Below the pieces are notes generated by a model, which did no database searches, was not told the origin of the DNA, and was given only the letters and a program-made list of their open reading frames with translations. This document shows positions 36,180-53,489 of a DNA stretch of 64,000 nucleotides, one piece after another. How positions within the stretch are numbered: position 1 is the stretch's first letter; every line of letters begins with the position of its first letter. Position numbers and translations under genes: made by a program. This DNA is from Cloeon dipterum. Its lineage: Eukaryota; Arthropoda; Insecta; Ephemeroptera; Baetidae. Where the stretch lies: the NCBI RefSeq assembly GCF_949628265.1, contig NC_088786.1, positions 33,005,681 to 33,069,680 on the forward strand. Reading direction: 5' to 3'.

Positions 36180-37471
36180 ATGGCTCATTGCAAGGCTGTT
36201 CTCGTTTTGGCTGCAACGCTGGTCCTAGTGGTAAAGCAGCTGACTAAACCTTTTGGGAAGAAGTCCGGTTTTTTGTTTTAAGAAAAAATTTATAACTTTG
36301 GCATCTAAATTAATTATTTAAAAATTGTCGATCAGCTTAAGAGAGCCAATAGAGCGTCACCATTTTCAAACGAAAAAATAATGAATATATAAAATGACCT
36401 TTTGAACAAAATTCCAGGTTGCAGCAGATGACCAAGGACCAGATGGTAAGTTAGCTGCAAAAAATATTCGATACAAGCGCTAGACTTGCAACAAAATATC
36501 ACAGTTAATATTGATCAAAATAAAATAATTAACTTTTATCCTACTTAGGTAAGAGGAAGTGCCACATTCCCAAGATATTTCAGGTTTGAATGATAACATA
36601 ATTTACAATGGTTCAAACGAAATAAAAATGTATCAAAATGTAGGACATAGATCAATGCTGCAAGCCACCAATGCCATTGAGCGACAGTTACTTCCAAGCG
36701 TGCATGAAAGACAAACGCCCAATGAACGCGACCTCAGGTACGGCTCTAATTTAATTATGTCGTTTCTCCTCATTTTCCTCTAAAGGAAGCGAGCCTACTC
36801 CTCCCACATCGTACCAGAGGATGGTAAAAATAATTAAATTAAACTGTATTCTTTTAAAAAGCGACTTAAAACATACAGTGCTTGATGGAGTGCGCTTTCA
36901 ATGGCTTCAAGTACCTTGTAAGCATAAAGAAACAAATTAAACGAAAGCTCACAACTTTTTAAATTTAAATAGAACGGAGGGAACCTCAACACAGCAGCAA
37001 TTCGTTCTGCTTTTGAAAGTTCCGTCAACTCTACTTGGAAAGCACGTGCTCGACAGAGCGTCACTTCGTGCTTGTCTGAATTGAAAACAAGTATGCATGA
37101 GATTTACTTTCTCACTCAGGAATAAGTCAATAAACTTCTATTTTAATGCAAGAGTACCAGAGTTCGTCGGTGCCTACTGCGCCGAGTGGTGAGAAGCAGT
37201 GTGACGGAAGGCCAGCCTTCCTCGTGACCTGCATACACGTCAAGTACTATTCAGTGAGTGAAACTTAAGTTTTGGTTTGCATTAATCTACAAAATCCTGA
37301 ATCAAAATTTGCAGACCTGCTCCTCTAACATAAAGAGTACGTAATAAAGTCTCATCTGCAGTTCATATCTGAATTTATGATTGAATTTTAGAATCTGCGT
37401 GCGCTTCCAACCTTGATAAACTGGTCAGCAAGAGCTACATGGACGTGTTTCTGAACGGCGACCAACTGTAA
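36180..37471 (+). CDS. Odorant-binding protein, short form, copy E
   Basis: Ten exons: 36180-36230, 36418-36445, 36549-36583, 36644-36737, 36786-36823, 36879-36917, 36973-37090, 37153-37253, 37315-37336 and 37392-37471. They give 201 aa, with a signal peptide (AVLVLAATLVLV). KRKCHIPK carries C1, IDQCCKPP the pair and QAC an extra cysteine. CLMEC carries C2-x3-C3, then TSC (C4), CDGRPAFLVTC (C5-C6), TCSS and SACAS. It is the sister of copy D by exon lengths, phases and motifs such as TPPT.YQRM before C2 and SACASNL near the C-terminus. The foldback element now separates them. The product is a secreted small-ligand carrier. AATAAA is at 37515-37520. Confidence 0.88.
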
Positions 37472-37841
37472 AATGTAAAATGCATCAGATGATGTGGTCT
37501 TAGCCAATGAAATTAATAAACTTTTAAATTGATTCATTAACAGGCTTGTTTTGTTTCTAATTTCTGCTTTTTCACAACGCTTTTGAAAATAATAACTTTG
37601 AAGCAGGATTATTCGAAATTTTTAATTTTTTCCGCAATATGATCCTCAATAATTGTTTAATGATATTCTGTGCGATGCATTTTAAATATTAAAGTATCTA
37701 AAAAAATCAAAGCAGTAAAGAAACGAATAAAAATAATGATGGTTTCGTGTAGGTGTAAGCAACCGGCAGCACTTGAGTGCCAAGCAGGCTGCGTACAATT
37801 TATTTGAGGCGCGTAAACAGCGACCCCTCTCTGATCCTCAA
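37472..37841. other. Convergent 3' region, OBP copy E and protease-OBP gene
   Basis: The two genes end towards each other. AATAAA for copy E is at 37515-37520. No other feature was seen. Confidence 0.5.
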
Positions 37842-40428
37842 TTAAATTGAAGACAAGCACGTGTCCAGTGCTTTGAATTGAGAGCTGCACTGGCCTGTTG
37901 ATGCTACAAGGAAACGAATCATAAAAAGTTCCTAAAATTAACAGTTTAGCAATGAAAACTTACATTTCTTCTGACAGCTCTGTAAATTTCAATTCATATC
38001 GTAGCTTTTGATTTTATTAATGTTTTTGTTTGAATTACCTGGATGAGTTTTGCCTGCACGCACTGCACGACGACGAACGATCTGGCGTCACAAGGTGCCG
38101 CCGTACCACTCTGCACGAGGAGTTTGGTTGCTGTGTAGAATTATCAAGAGAATAACGATTGCGAAACACGGCAAAAAAATGTATTCCTACTCACATCCGT
38201 AAAATTCATTGTAGCATGTTTGGGCAGCCGCTCTGGTCGCAGTTCTCCAATGAGCAACATTTTGATTCCGCAACAAAAAGGTGGTCAAACTTGGCAGGCT
38301 TAATGCACCAGAGCTATCAACCTTAAATTGTTAAGCGTCCTTAAAAAGTCTCAAATTTCATAATTTACTTGCGCACCACATTTTTTGCTCTTAAGAAGCA
38401 ATAGGCAAAGCACTGAAAGCGGCAAAAACCGAAATAAAAGCGAAATTAAAAAATGTACAGTATTTTTGTAACATACGGCGTCTTTGGCAACCAAATTTTG
38501 GGTACTTTGACTTTTAAAGTCGATGGTGTTGTTTGCTTCCAAGTCTTGAATATTGTTTAATACGTAATTGTTCAGGGCGACCAACATGTTAGAGTCCGCT
38601 CCACAGGTTTTCTCACGTGCAGCTAAAACCACGGTGGGTTTGGCGGGTGCAAGGCAGCAGGACGACATTGTTTTCTGAAAATTAGAATCGTGTAAAAAAT
38701 CTCCGAAAATCGATGAACAGTTGTACCCTGAAATCAGCTGCAGCGCAATTTAGGGGTGGGATCGGAGGTGTCGTTGTGGTTGTGGCGGCCTCTGTGGTGG
38801 TTGTCGTGGTTTCCGGCGTCGCTCCATCTGACAAATAAATCACTCTTATTGCGGGGGAAACGTAACGAGCAGCGCATTTCAGATCGTAACCTTGACCAAT
38901 TTTGCTTGAAATCCAGGTCAAATAAGAAGCGACTCGAATGAATCCTGAAGGACCTACTAAGCAGCCTGAAGCAGAGCCGAATGAAACAACGCCGATCTGC
39001 TTGTACGAATTGGAGCCGTCTGGAATCACCAGAGGCCCACCACTGTCACCCTGTAACGCGTTAAAAATTGAAATCAAACACAAGCATGCAACATTTTATT
39101 TATTATTGGTTGAAAAAAATTATAATTATTTTCCTGCAAATTATTCTTAATTATAATATGCAAATCTAACAAATTTGGATGATGCATACATTCTTTTTCC
39201 TAACTTCTGTAATTTGAAAATTTGGTTTGAATGGCAGGCAGGCAAATTTTCACGAGACACAATTTCTTATGTTTGATATTGTTTTAATATTTCCCATCTT
39301 TTGGTATAACTAACCTTGCCTCTAGTTTAAAAATTTCTAACTGAAGAAGAAGAAGAATTAGGCCTTAAGTTCAATTACCTGACACGTTGATTTTTTGGGC
39401 ACTTGAGTGCACAGCGTGCTACTTTTTATAATGTCAGTGCCATAGAATTTGGCGCAGTCTAAATTCGAAATCACAGTCAGGTTGACATATTGCATTGTAG
39501 AGCTCGCGGCAGAAGCTGAAAAAAATTCGTAATTCGGAAGATTGCGAGGCAAGAAATTTATGTTTATACAATCAGAAGTTTTCCCAAATCCACTAACTGT
39601 AGCCGTTAAGCCGGCGTACGTTACCTCGCCGTCAGTCGCTGGTGGCAGCTTGATCACATTGACGTAAGCTGCACAAAAAAAACAGCGAATTTAGGAAAGA
39701 ACATTTTTTTTTTGTAAGTTTGATTTATACTCGATAAGGGGACACTGGAAGGGAGTTTCAGTAGACCAATATCGTTGTTCAAATTATTTGGGTTGAAGCT
39801 TTCGTGGGTGAATTTGACCGACGTAGTCAGCCTTACTGCTGGCGACGGAGGATTGTCCTGGCTCATCTTAATTGTGCCCAGTGTGACTTGGAAAGTCGAC
39901 CTTAAATAAAATTGAAATCATTTTCCCGTTATATATTCATTAAAAAAAATCACCCCGGAGAAGTGCAGTGGGCAGCAGTTAGTACAAATGTGGGAGTAAT
40001 CAAGGAGCCGCCGCAGATGTAAGCCCCGTTGATAATGATGTTCGCCTGCCACGGAAATTGACCAAGAGATGCTGCTACACCGCCGATGATTTGACTGGAA
40101 AGAGTAGGTTGCACTTTGCCCGCTCCAGCAGCTAGGATATTTTTTTAGCCAGCAGCAGTGATACATGTCATATGATTTAAAACTTACGCTGCACCACGTC
40201 TTTTGCATTTTCATCTCCTTTGGGAGCAACTTGGTTTTCGATTTGACTCAATTGCTCTTCAGTGTAATTTTCCGTTGTTTGAGCGAACAAATGATTGATT
40301 GGTTCTAATTTGCTCGTCTGGCTGAGAACAGCGAAGAGGAGGGCCTGAACGGAGCGATTAGCATTTCATTGCTCAAGTTGATTTTAATTTACCTGCTCCA
40401 CCATGAAAATAAAGAAAAATGTCTTCAT
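37842..40428 (-). CDS. Chymotrypsin-like protease fused to an OBP domain
   Basis: Fourteen exons on -: 40428-40393, 40344-40188, 40131-39954, 39900-39731, 39668-39570, 39515-39379, 39050-38891, 38827-38727, 38674-38477, 38412-38377, 38321-38195, 38130-38039, 37979-37964 and 37903-37842. They give 522 aa. A signal peptide and pro-region precede IIGG (residue 79), TAAHC (His 119), NNDIGLL (Asp 167) and CQGDSGGP (Ser 262), so the triad is complete. Ser lies six residues before Ser 262, favouring chymotrypsin-type specificity. A Thr/Pro linker (about 313-339) runs, within one exon, into NCAAADFR. It is followed by SSCC, CFAYC (C2-x3-C3), QTC and [11 protein letters not shown] (C5-C6), then SCQKK and two last cysteines. 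The 36-nt C2/C3 exon and the phases match the neighbouring OBP genes. An active secreted protease with a ligand-binding tail is inferred. Confidence 0.83.
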
Positions 40429-41123
40429 TGTGACAGTGTGAACACAACTTTATACTGTTCAGGGTTTCCTCAAGAACAAAATGTTGGCTTTGCTGCTTTG
40501 ACCTGATTTGACCGACAGATACGGCGCCATTAAAATGATAATGACAAGGCTGAAAAGGACAGTGACAGTTCCTTCCTAATCAACGTGTTCGAAAAATGGT
40601 TGACGTTGACACATTGAGGGCAAAAAGTTCGAAATTCATGCAATTACATATTCAATCATGATGTGTCTGGAATATATTTATTTTTTCATCTGTGTATATG
40701 ACTAGTAGGAAGAATAAATAATTATTGACTTTATTTATTTTCCAATGTATTATAATTAAGATGGACATCATCCAACTTCAGGTCGTTTTAATTATAATCG
40801 AGCAACCAAGCTTGAGTGTTGACATTTAAACTAATATTTATTTTTTTTCGTAAACATATTCATTTTGGGTCTGCAAATATCAATTTTAATTAATTCGCAC
40901 CTTAAATCTATTTGAAATGCCGGAATTCAAAAATTTAGGAAGCAACAATGCACACTCTATATGTATAATTAAACAAAAGCTTTACTATAAACCTCATCTT
41001 CAATTTAACACTGTCTTGTAATCATCGATTAATTGTTGTTATAGAAAAGGATTCAAAATCGCAACAAAGGGTCATTCATCTTCAAATCTCCTGCCAGAGA
41101 AGTTCGCTGTCTGAGAATTCGCG
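40429..41123. other. Divergent intergenic region
   Basis: It lies between the start codons of the protease-OBP gene (-) and the protamine-like gene (+) and is AT-rich. The TATA box of the former is listed separately. No other gene was recognised. Confidence 0.5.
40448..40454 (-). promoter_or_regulatory. TATA box of the protease-OBP gene
   Basis: TATAAAG on the minus strand only about 20-26 bp before the start codon at 40428. Either the leader is extremely short or this is a chance match. Confidence 0.35.
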
Positions 41124-41309
41124 ATGCCGAGGGAAATTAATGGAGAGGTCTCTGCAGAAGTCATGCTGGAGGAAATGATGGGCCGACTCGTCCAGGCCGC
41201 AGAGCCCCTCGTCGAGCTGATGCGGAGGATGAGGCGTCGCAGAAGAAGGAGGAGGAGTTCATCCAGGTCCAGAAGAACCCGTCGCGTTCGCCGACGCCGC
41301 CGACGCTGA
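41124..41309 (+). CDS. Protamine-like Arg-rich small protein, 61 aa
   Basis: Single open frame from ATG at 41124 to TGA at 41307-41309. The first half is acidic and could form a helix (EINGEVSAEVMLEEMMGRL). The last 28 residues contain 21 arginines in clusters separated by Ser, Thr and Val (RRRSSSRSRRTRRVRR). AATAAA at 41346-41351 follows the stop by fewer than 40 bp, which supports a compact mRNA. Such Arg clusters with Ser/Thr are typical of sperm protamines and protamine-like proteins, which pack DNA in late spermatids. It could also be an RS-type or nucleolar peptide, or a fortuitous frame. It lies about 0.6 kb in front of unc-45 on the same strand. Confidence 0.5.
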   Translation: MPREINGEVSAEVMLEEMMGRLVQAAEPLVELMRRMRRRRRRRRSSSRSRRTRRVRRRRRR

Positions 41310-41909
41310 TTGTGAGATGGCTGACGTGTAGACCCATCGCAGTCCAATAAATTTCTAATAATTCAAATAATTCTCGCTCACGAATATTTCATTTTTACAT
41401 TTTTTAATTCCTTTTTTATGATCCATCCGTTAACATTTCAAAAATATTTTCAAAATTCTTTTAATTTCGTTGAGAGATTTATTGAAGTGCAAGCATTTTT
41501 TTTTACTTTGAAATTCTTGAAATCAGTCACGAATGTTGGACCTTTGGTTCACATACACACATGATTACTTTTGCATGCATCTCTCCCGCGAATTTTCGGT
41601 TCTGAAGGGGGCGTGCCCGTTTAAAAGCAGCCCATATGATCATAGAGGAAAACAACGAAAATGAGTTTATTTTTGTACGTGCACCGTTTCGAGAAGAAGC
41701 AGCATGCTCAGCGTCGTTGAATTCGTGTCCAAAAATAGCCGGACGAGAAGTTGAGGAGATTCGAGAGGCGGCGCGAATGTTCTAGCTCCACGAGCACGAG
41801 GACCGAGCTTATAAGAAAACCCTACGCACGCCCCTGTCGTCAGTTTTCCAATTGTACGAAGTCTGCAAGCAAGTCTAAGCAACCTGTATGCAATTCAGTT
41901 TTGTCCGCA

Positions 41910-44900
41910 GAGCACAATGAAGGACGCGCCGAGCTCTACCATCGAGGAGGATGTGCAGAAGCTGCGCTTGGAGGGCAACGAGGCGTTCAAGGGAAACGCC
42001 TGGCTGCAAGCGATCAACTGCTACACCAAGGCGATAGAACTGCACCCTGAGGAGGACCTTGCGAAGGCCGTGTTGTTTAAGAACAGGGCGGCCGCTTTCC
42101 TGAAGCTGGAGAAGTTCGAAAAGGCAGCGAATGACTGCAGCAAGGCCATCGACATCTGTCCGACCGATCCAAAGGCACTCTTCCGTAGAGCCATCGCCTA
42201 CGAAACCCTCGGCAGGGTCGAGGAGGTAAGCTAAGAGGATTGTAATCATTTGAATTTTAACTCTTACACCCGATCCTCAGGCCTACAGAGACGCACGTAA
42301 TGCCATGACCTCCGACCCTGGCAACAAGGAGCTGCAGCCCCTGCTGGCCCGTCTTCACGAGAAGGCGCAGGAGAAGATTCGAGAGAACGCCAAGACCAGC
42401 GTCAAGGTGGAGCAGATGATGGAGCTGGCCTTTGACCCGAGCAAGGAAGCTGAGAAGCGCGAGACGGCCATGAAGAACTTGCTGGTGCTGGCCAGAGAGA
42501 AAGCCGGCGCCGACCTCATGTTCAACAAAGGACTGCTATCAAAGCTGAAGACCGTTCTCAAGCTGGAGAAAAACGAGGAGATCTGCCTAGCGGCCATCAG
42601 AACTATCAGTGAGCTCTGCCAGCAGTCTGAAGACATGGTAAGTGATGATTTTGCGTAATTGTTTGAATTAGTAAAGAAGGAAAATTTCGCAGACTTTGGC
42701 AATCCTCAAAGAGTTAGGCCTGCCCTGGTTTTTGGACACTTTCAACAGCGAGAGTGAAGCTAGAGTAAACGCGGGACAGTACTGTCTTCAGGCCATCCTC
42801 AATAGCCTCAGTGGAATGACGAACAAACCGGAGAGCAAACCAGAGAAGGCCAAATGTGAAGGTAAACCATCCCATTAATTATTCTAAAACTCATTTCCAG
42901 ATAGTATTTTTCAAATTTTAATGTTTTCCAGAATTAAATTATCTTTTACACTAATTTTTCTATTTTTACTCCATTTTATGTTAGTTATCATTAATTTCTA
43001 GTGTTATTCACCGTGGTAAAAATTTAATTTTTCAGCCAACAAGGCAGAAATCGACTCCCTTTTGACCTTCCTGACCTTCTCTCTCACAAGCCGCACAATA
43101 ACCGGCCAGGCGAGGGACGCGGTCATCGAGCTGCTGACCCGAAACTGCCACTACACCACGCTGGAGTGGGCAGAGCAATTCGTCCAAATCGGTGGCCTCT
43201 ACAAAATGTTGGAGGTGTCGAGCGAGCTGCAAGAATACAAATACGAGTCAGCCATGCCCATCACGGACAACAGCAAAACCCTGGCGTCCGTGTGCCTCGC
43301 TAGGATTTATGAGAACATGTACTACGACCAGGCTAGGAAGAACTATCTGGAGAAAGTTGATGAGTTTGTACGGGACAAACTCATGGCTCCAGATATCGAA
43401 TCAAAGGTGGGTTTTAGTAAAGGTTTTTTGCAATGGTTATCTTTAAAGTTGAAAAAATGTTGGACATGATTAAATATCTGGGAAAAACCTGATTGTTTGA
43501 GTTGTTCACAAATTAAATTTCAATTTGTATGTCAGGTGAGAGTGACAGTAACCATCACAACGCTGCTCTTGGGCGCCCTGGACGCGGGCAACGCTATGAT
43601 CGCCAAGGAGGGCGTGATGGAGATGATCCTGGTGATGGCCAACACGGAGGACGAACTGCAGCAAAAGGTGGCGTGCGAGTGCCTGATCGCAGCCGCCTCC
43701 AAGAAGGACAAGGTCAAGACCATCATCACCCAGGGCGTGCACATCCTGAAGCGGCTGTACAACTCGAAGAACGACGCCATCCGCATCAGGGCGCTCGTTG
43801 GATTGTGCAAGCTCGGCAGCAGCGGCGGAACGGACGCCTCCATCAGGCCGTTCGCGGACGGCTCGACCGCAAAGCTAGCTGAGGCGTGCCGACGCTTCCT
43901 CATCAACCCCGCCAAGGACACGGATATCCGCCGCTGGGCCGCTGAAGGTCTCTCCTACTTGACTCTGGACGCGGATGTCAAGGAAAAGCTGATCGAGGAC
44001 AGGAGGGCCTTGCAGGCTTTGTTGGAGCTGGCACGGGTAAGCAAAATAGATTTTCTCCTAAAATAGTGTCTAGAAATTGTAAGAAAAATTTTTCTACAAA
44101 TGATAGTGATTGAAATCCTGTTTCCTGATGTACTGAAATTCTCGAGGTCCAAAACATCTATTTTGTTTTGCATCAATCGTAAACATTTTTGTGGAACATA
44201 AGTCAAATTTTTCTTTCTACCATTGCTTTCAAGGTATGGACTGATGAAACTTAAAAATTGCCTTAAAATTCGCTAAAATCGAGTTTTATTCGAAATTAAA
44301 TTTAAAATAGATATCAATTAATTTGTCTCGTCAAGAAGAGTCCAGTCTGCACACCAAATTTCATCATAATTGAAAGCAAATTGCACAAGTCATATATTTA
44401 GCATAGTTATTTGGGAATCCCCGTTAGACAAAATACTATAATAGTGATCGGCTTCGCAACTCAGAAATAACATTAGATTATGGATCTTTTTACTATTTTT
44501 ACCTCTTATTTCCTGAAAATCTACATATCTGACGCAAAAAAATACTTTAAAATTCGGTCTGTATGCGGGGTTTCCTTGTCAGTGGCCAAAATTTCCCAAT
44601 TTTATTTTTCCAATTTGACTTGTCTAACGACTTTACAGAGCATAATGTCTTACAATTTATTTTTATCTGATTAATTCAAGTGAATTATAGCTTAGAGACT
44701 TTATTCTTTGAGACATAGCTCAAAATTAAAATTCCAATAAATACAACAATTTTCCAAAAGGTTTTTAATCTGGACTCTTTAACTTTTAAACGGCTGTCTC
44801 AAATCTATCTCTAGCTAAAAACTATTCTTGTATTTGTCGAGTTTAGAAATATATGCTCTTGCGTTTTAAAATATTATCAATTAAATTCAGAAAAATTAAA

Positions 44901-46541
44901 ACTAACAATCCCAATTTTAATGCATTGCAGACCGGCAGTCAAGCAAGCATTTACGCGATCGTGACGGTGCTGGTGAACCTGGTGAACGCCTACGACAAGC
45001 AGGAGATCGTGCCCGAAATGATGGAGCTGGCCAAGTTCGCCAAGCACCACATCCCCGAGGAACACGAGCTGGACGACCCTGACTTCGTGAACAAGCGGAT
45101 TGAGGTGCTGGCCAAGGAGGGCGTGACCACGGCTCTAGTGGCCCTGGCGAGGACTGAGAGCCACAACTGCCGCGAGCTGATCGGCAGAGTTTTCAACGCC
45201 ATCTGCAGCCAGCAGGAGCAGCGTGGCCGCGTATCACAGCAGGGTGGCGTCAAGGCCCTTCTTGGGCTGGCCATCGAGGGCACTGACAAGGGCAAGAGGC
45301 AGGCTGCGCAGGCGCTCGCCAGGATTGGCATCACTATCAACCCTGAGGTGGCCTTTACTGGGCAGAGGGTACGGTTTCATCAATGTATATTTGATAGTGA
45401 GATAATTTTTGGAATTTCTGTTCAGTGTCAGGAGGCGATTCGGCCGCTCCTCTTCCTGCTGCATCAGGATTACACCGCCCTGGAGAATTTTGAAGCCATG
45501 CTGGCGTTGTGCAATTTGGCTGGCGTCAGTGAGTCGATCAGAAAAAGGTTAGGAACTTATTTAAATAATAATAACACACAGTATGAACATAATTGTCAAT
45601 TCTCACAATGTAAATTGAAATTTTTTTGACCTCTTTGGAACCACATTATACCAGCCATTGACTCGCACTGATGAGCACATGCTTTGCGTGCACGTTGCTA
45701 TGTGAGAATCCAAGCAATGTTTTGGGTCACCCATCTAAAAAAAAACTTAATTTTTTCCCATAGTTTGTCGCTGAAAATTTGGCGTTAAGAAATCCAGCTA
45801 ACGTCAGCCAGTTCCAAAAATTTTGACATCAATTTTCTCAAGAAAATGCTCTTCATTTATTTACTTTTAACTCTAGCAAAATGTATAATAATCTAACCTT
45901 GCTCTATTTCAGGATTGTGAAGGAGCAGGGTTTGCAGAAAATCGAGATTTACATGTACCACGAACACCTGATGCTGTCAAGAGCTTCCATCCAGTGCGTT
46001 GTGAACCTGCTGCTGTCCCCTGAGGTGGTGAATTTATTTGAGGGCGAGAACGACCGGACCAAGTTCCTTGTGCTGCTCTGCGCTGATGAGGACGAGGAAA
46101 CCGTGAAGGCGTCTGCAGGAGCGCTCGCCATTCTCCTGTCTTCCTCGACCAAGTGCGCCGACAAGGTGTTCAAGGTCTCCAGCTGGCAGGACTCGATGAA
46201 GTTCCTGCTGGCCAATCCCGACCCTGACGTGCAGCACAGAGGCCTTTGCATTGTCTTCTCACTGTTGGCGTCCAGCAAGGAGAATGCTGCCGAAATCGTC
46301 AGCTCTGACGTCTTTGAATTGCTACTCGCCCACTCGCAGTCAAGTAAGTTCATTTTGTGTGCCTCCATCGAGGGCTGAACTAATTTTTAAAAAAATTGCA
46401 GGTGATGGAAGCGAAAAAAAGGAAAAGTTGAAGAAAATCGCCCTGGAATGCTTGGAGCAGGCTGAAAAATGGTCTCTGGTTGCCAAGGCGGGCAGTGTGG
46501 TTGTACAAGAGGAAGAAGAAGGCCTGCCAGACTTGGAGTGA
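41910..46541 (+). CDS. unc-45: Myosin chaperone UNC-45
   Basis: Coding exons are 41917-42225, 42281-42637, 42693-42861, 43036-43406, 43536-44036, 44931-45368, 45426-45547, 45913-46343 and 46402-46541. They sum to 2838 nt, 945 aa, close to the roughly 930-950 aa usual for the family. An acceptor-like AG at 41909-41910, just before the start codon, suggests a 5' UTR intron. Residues about 10-115 form three TPR repeats (EGNEAFKGNAWLQAINCYTK, KNRAAAFLKLEKFEKAANDC) that bind the Hsp90/Hsp70 C-terminus. The rest is the central armadillo region and the UCS domain, which binds and folds the myosin motor and is needed for thick-filament assembly. It acts in the cytoplasm, mainly of muscle. AATAAA is at 46705-46710. 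The gene appears complete. Confidence 0.95.
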
Positions 46542-47078
46542 ATCAAAAGTGCTTCTTAACATTGTGATGGACCAAATTTAATTTCGCAAAAAATGACTGA
46601 CTTTTTTATACAACAATTTCCTGTTGATAAAATTTGTTTGCAGTATTATTTTTATGTTCTTAACAGTTTATTGTTTCTTTTTATGCTTAATATGAAAGTT
46701 TAGAAATAAAACAGCTATCTGCATGTTTTTGATCAAATTTTATTCATTTTGATTTCCATTCCAACAAGGTATGGCACATTAATAAAAACAAATAAAAGGA
46801 CTTTCATCGGTCTCCCTTGCGTCGCTACGTTAAATACAGGTTTAGTGGCCTAACATTTACTATTCAACTCGTTCTCTCTTGCTCTCTCGCGTATTTTGAT
46901 AAACTGTGAAATGCAAAACAACAACATTAACAAGACAAGAAGTATTATATGGCGGCTCAAAAAATGAGTTAAGACTGCGTGGCAATTAGTTAACATGCAT
47001 CTTTTAGAGATTTCCTCCTTTCTTTCTTTCTTTCTTAGACAGCGCGCAACAACAGCAGAATTTTTTTTCGTGCTTGAT
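46542..47078. other. Convergent 3' UTRs of unc-45 and glycogen phosphorylase
   Basis: The genes meet tail to tail. AATAAA for unc-45 is at 46705-46710 (+). A TTTATT at about 46738-46743 gives AATAAA on - for glycogen phosphorylase, so the two transcripts' 3' ends nearly touch or overlap. Confidence 0.6.

Positions 47079-53489
<6,411 letters not shown>

Noticed and set aside
41072-41347. Minus-strand frame opposite the protamine-like gene
   Set aside because: The Arg-codon run reads as Leu/Ser/Arg low complexity on the other strand. The + frame has a compact start, stop and AATAAA.
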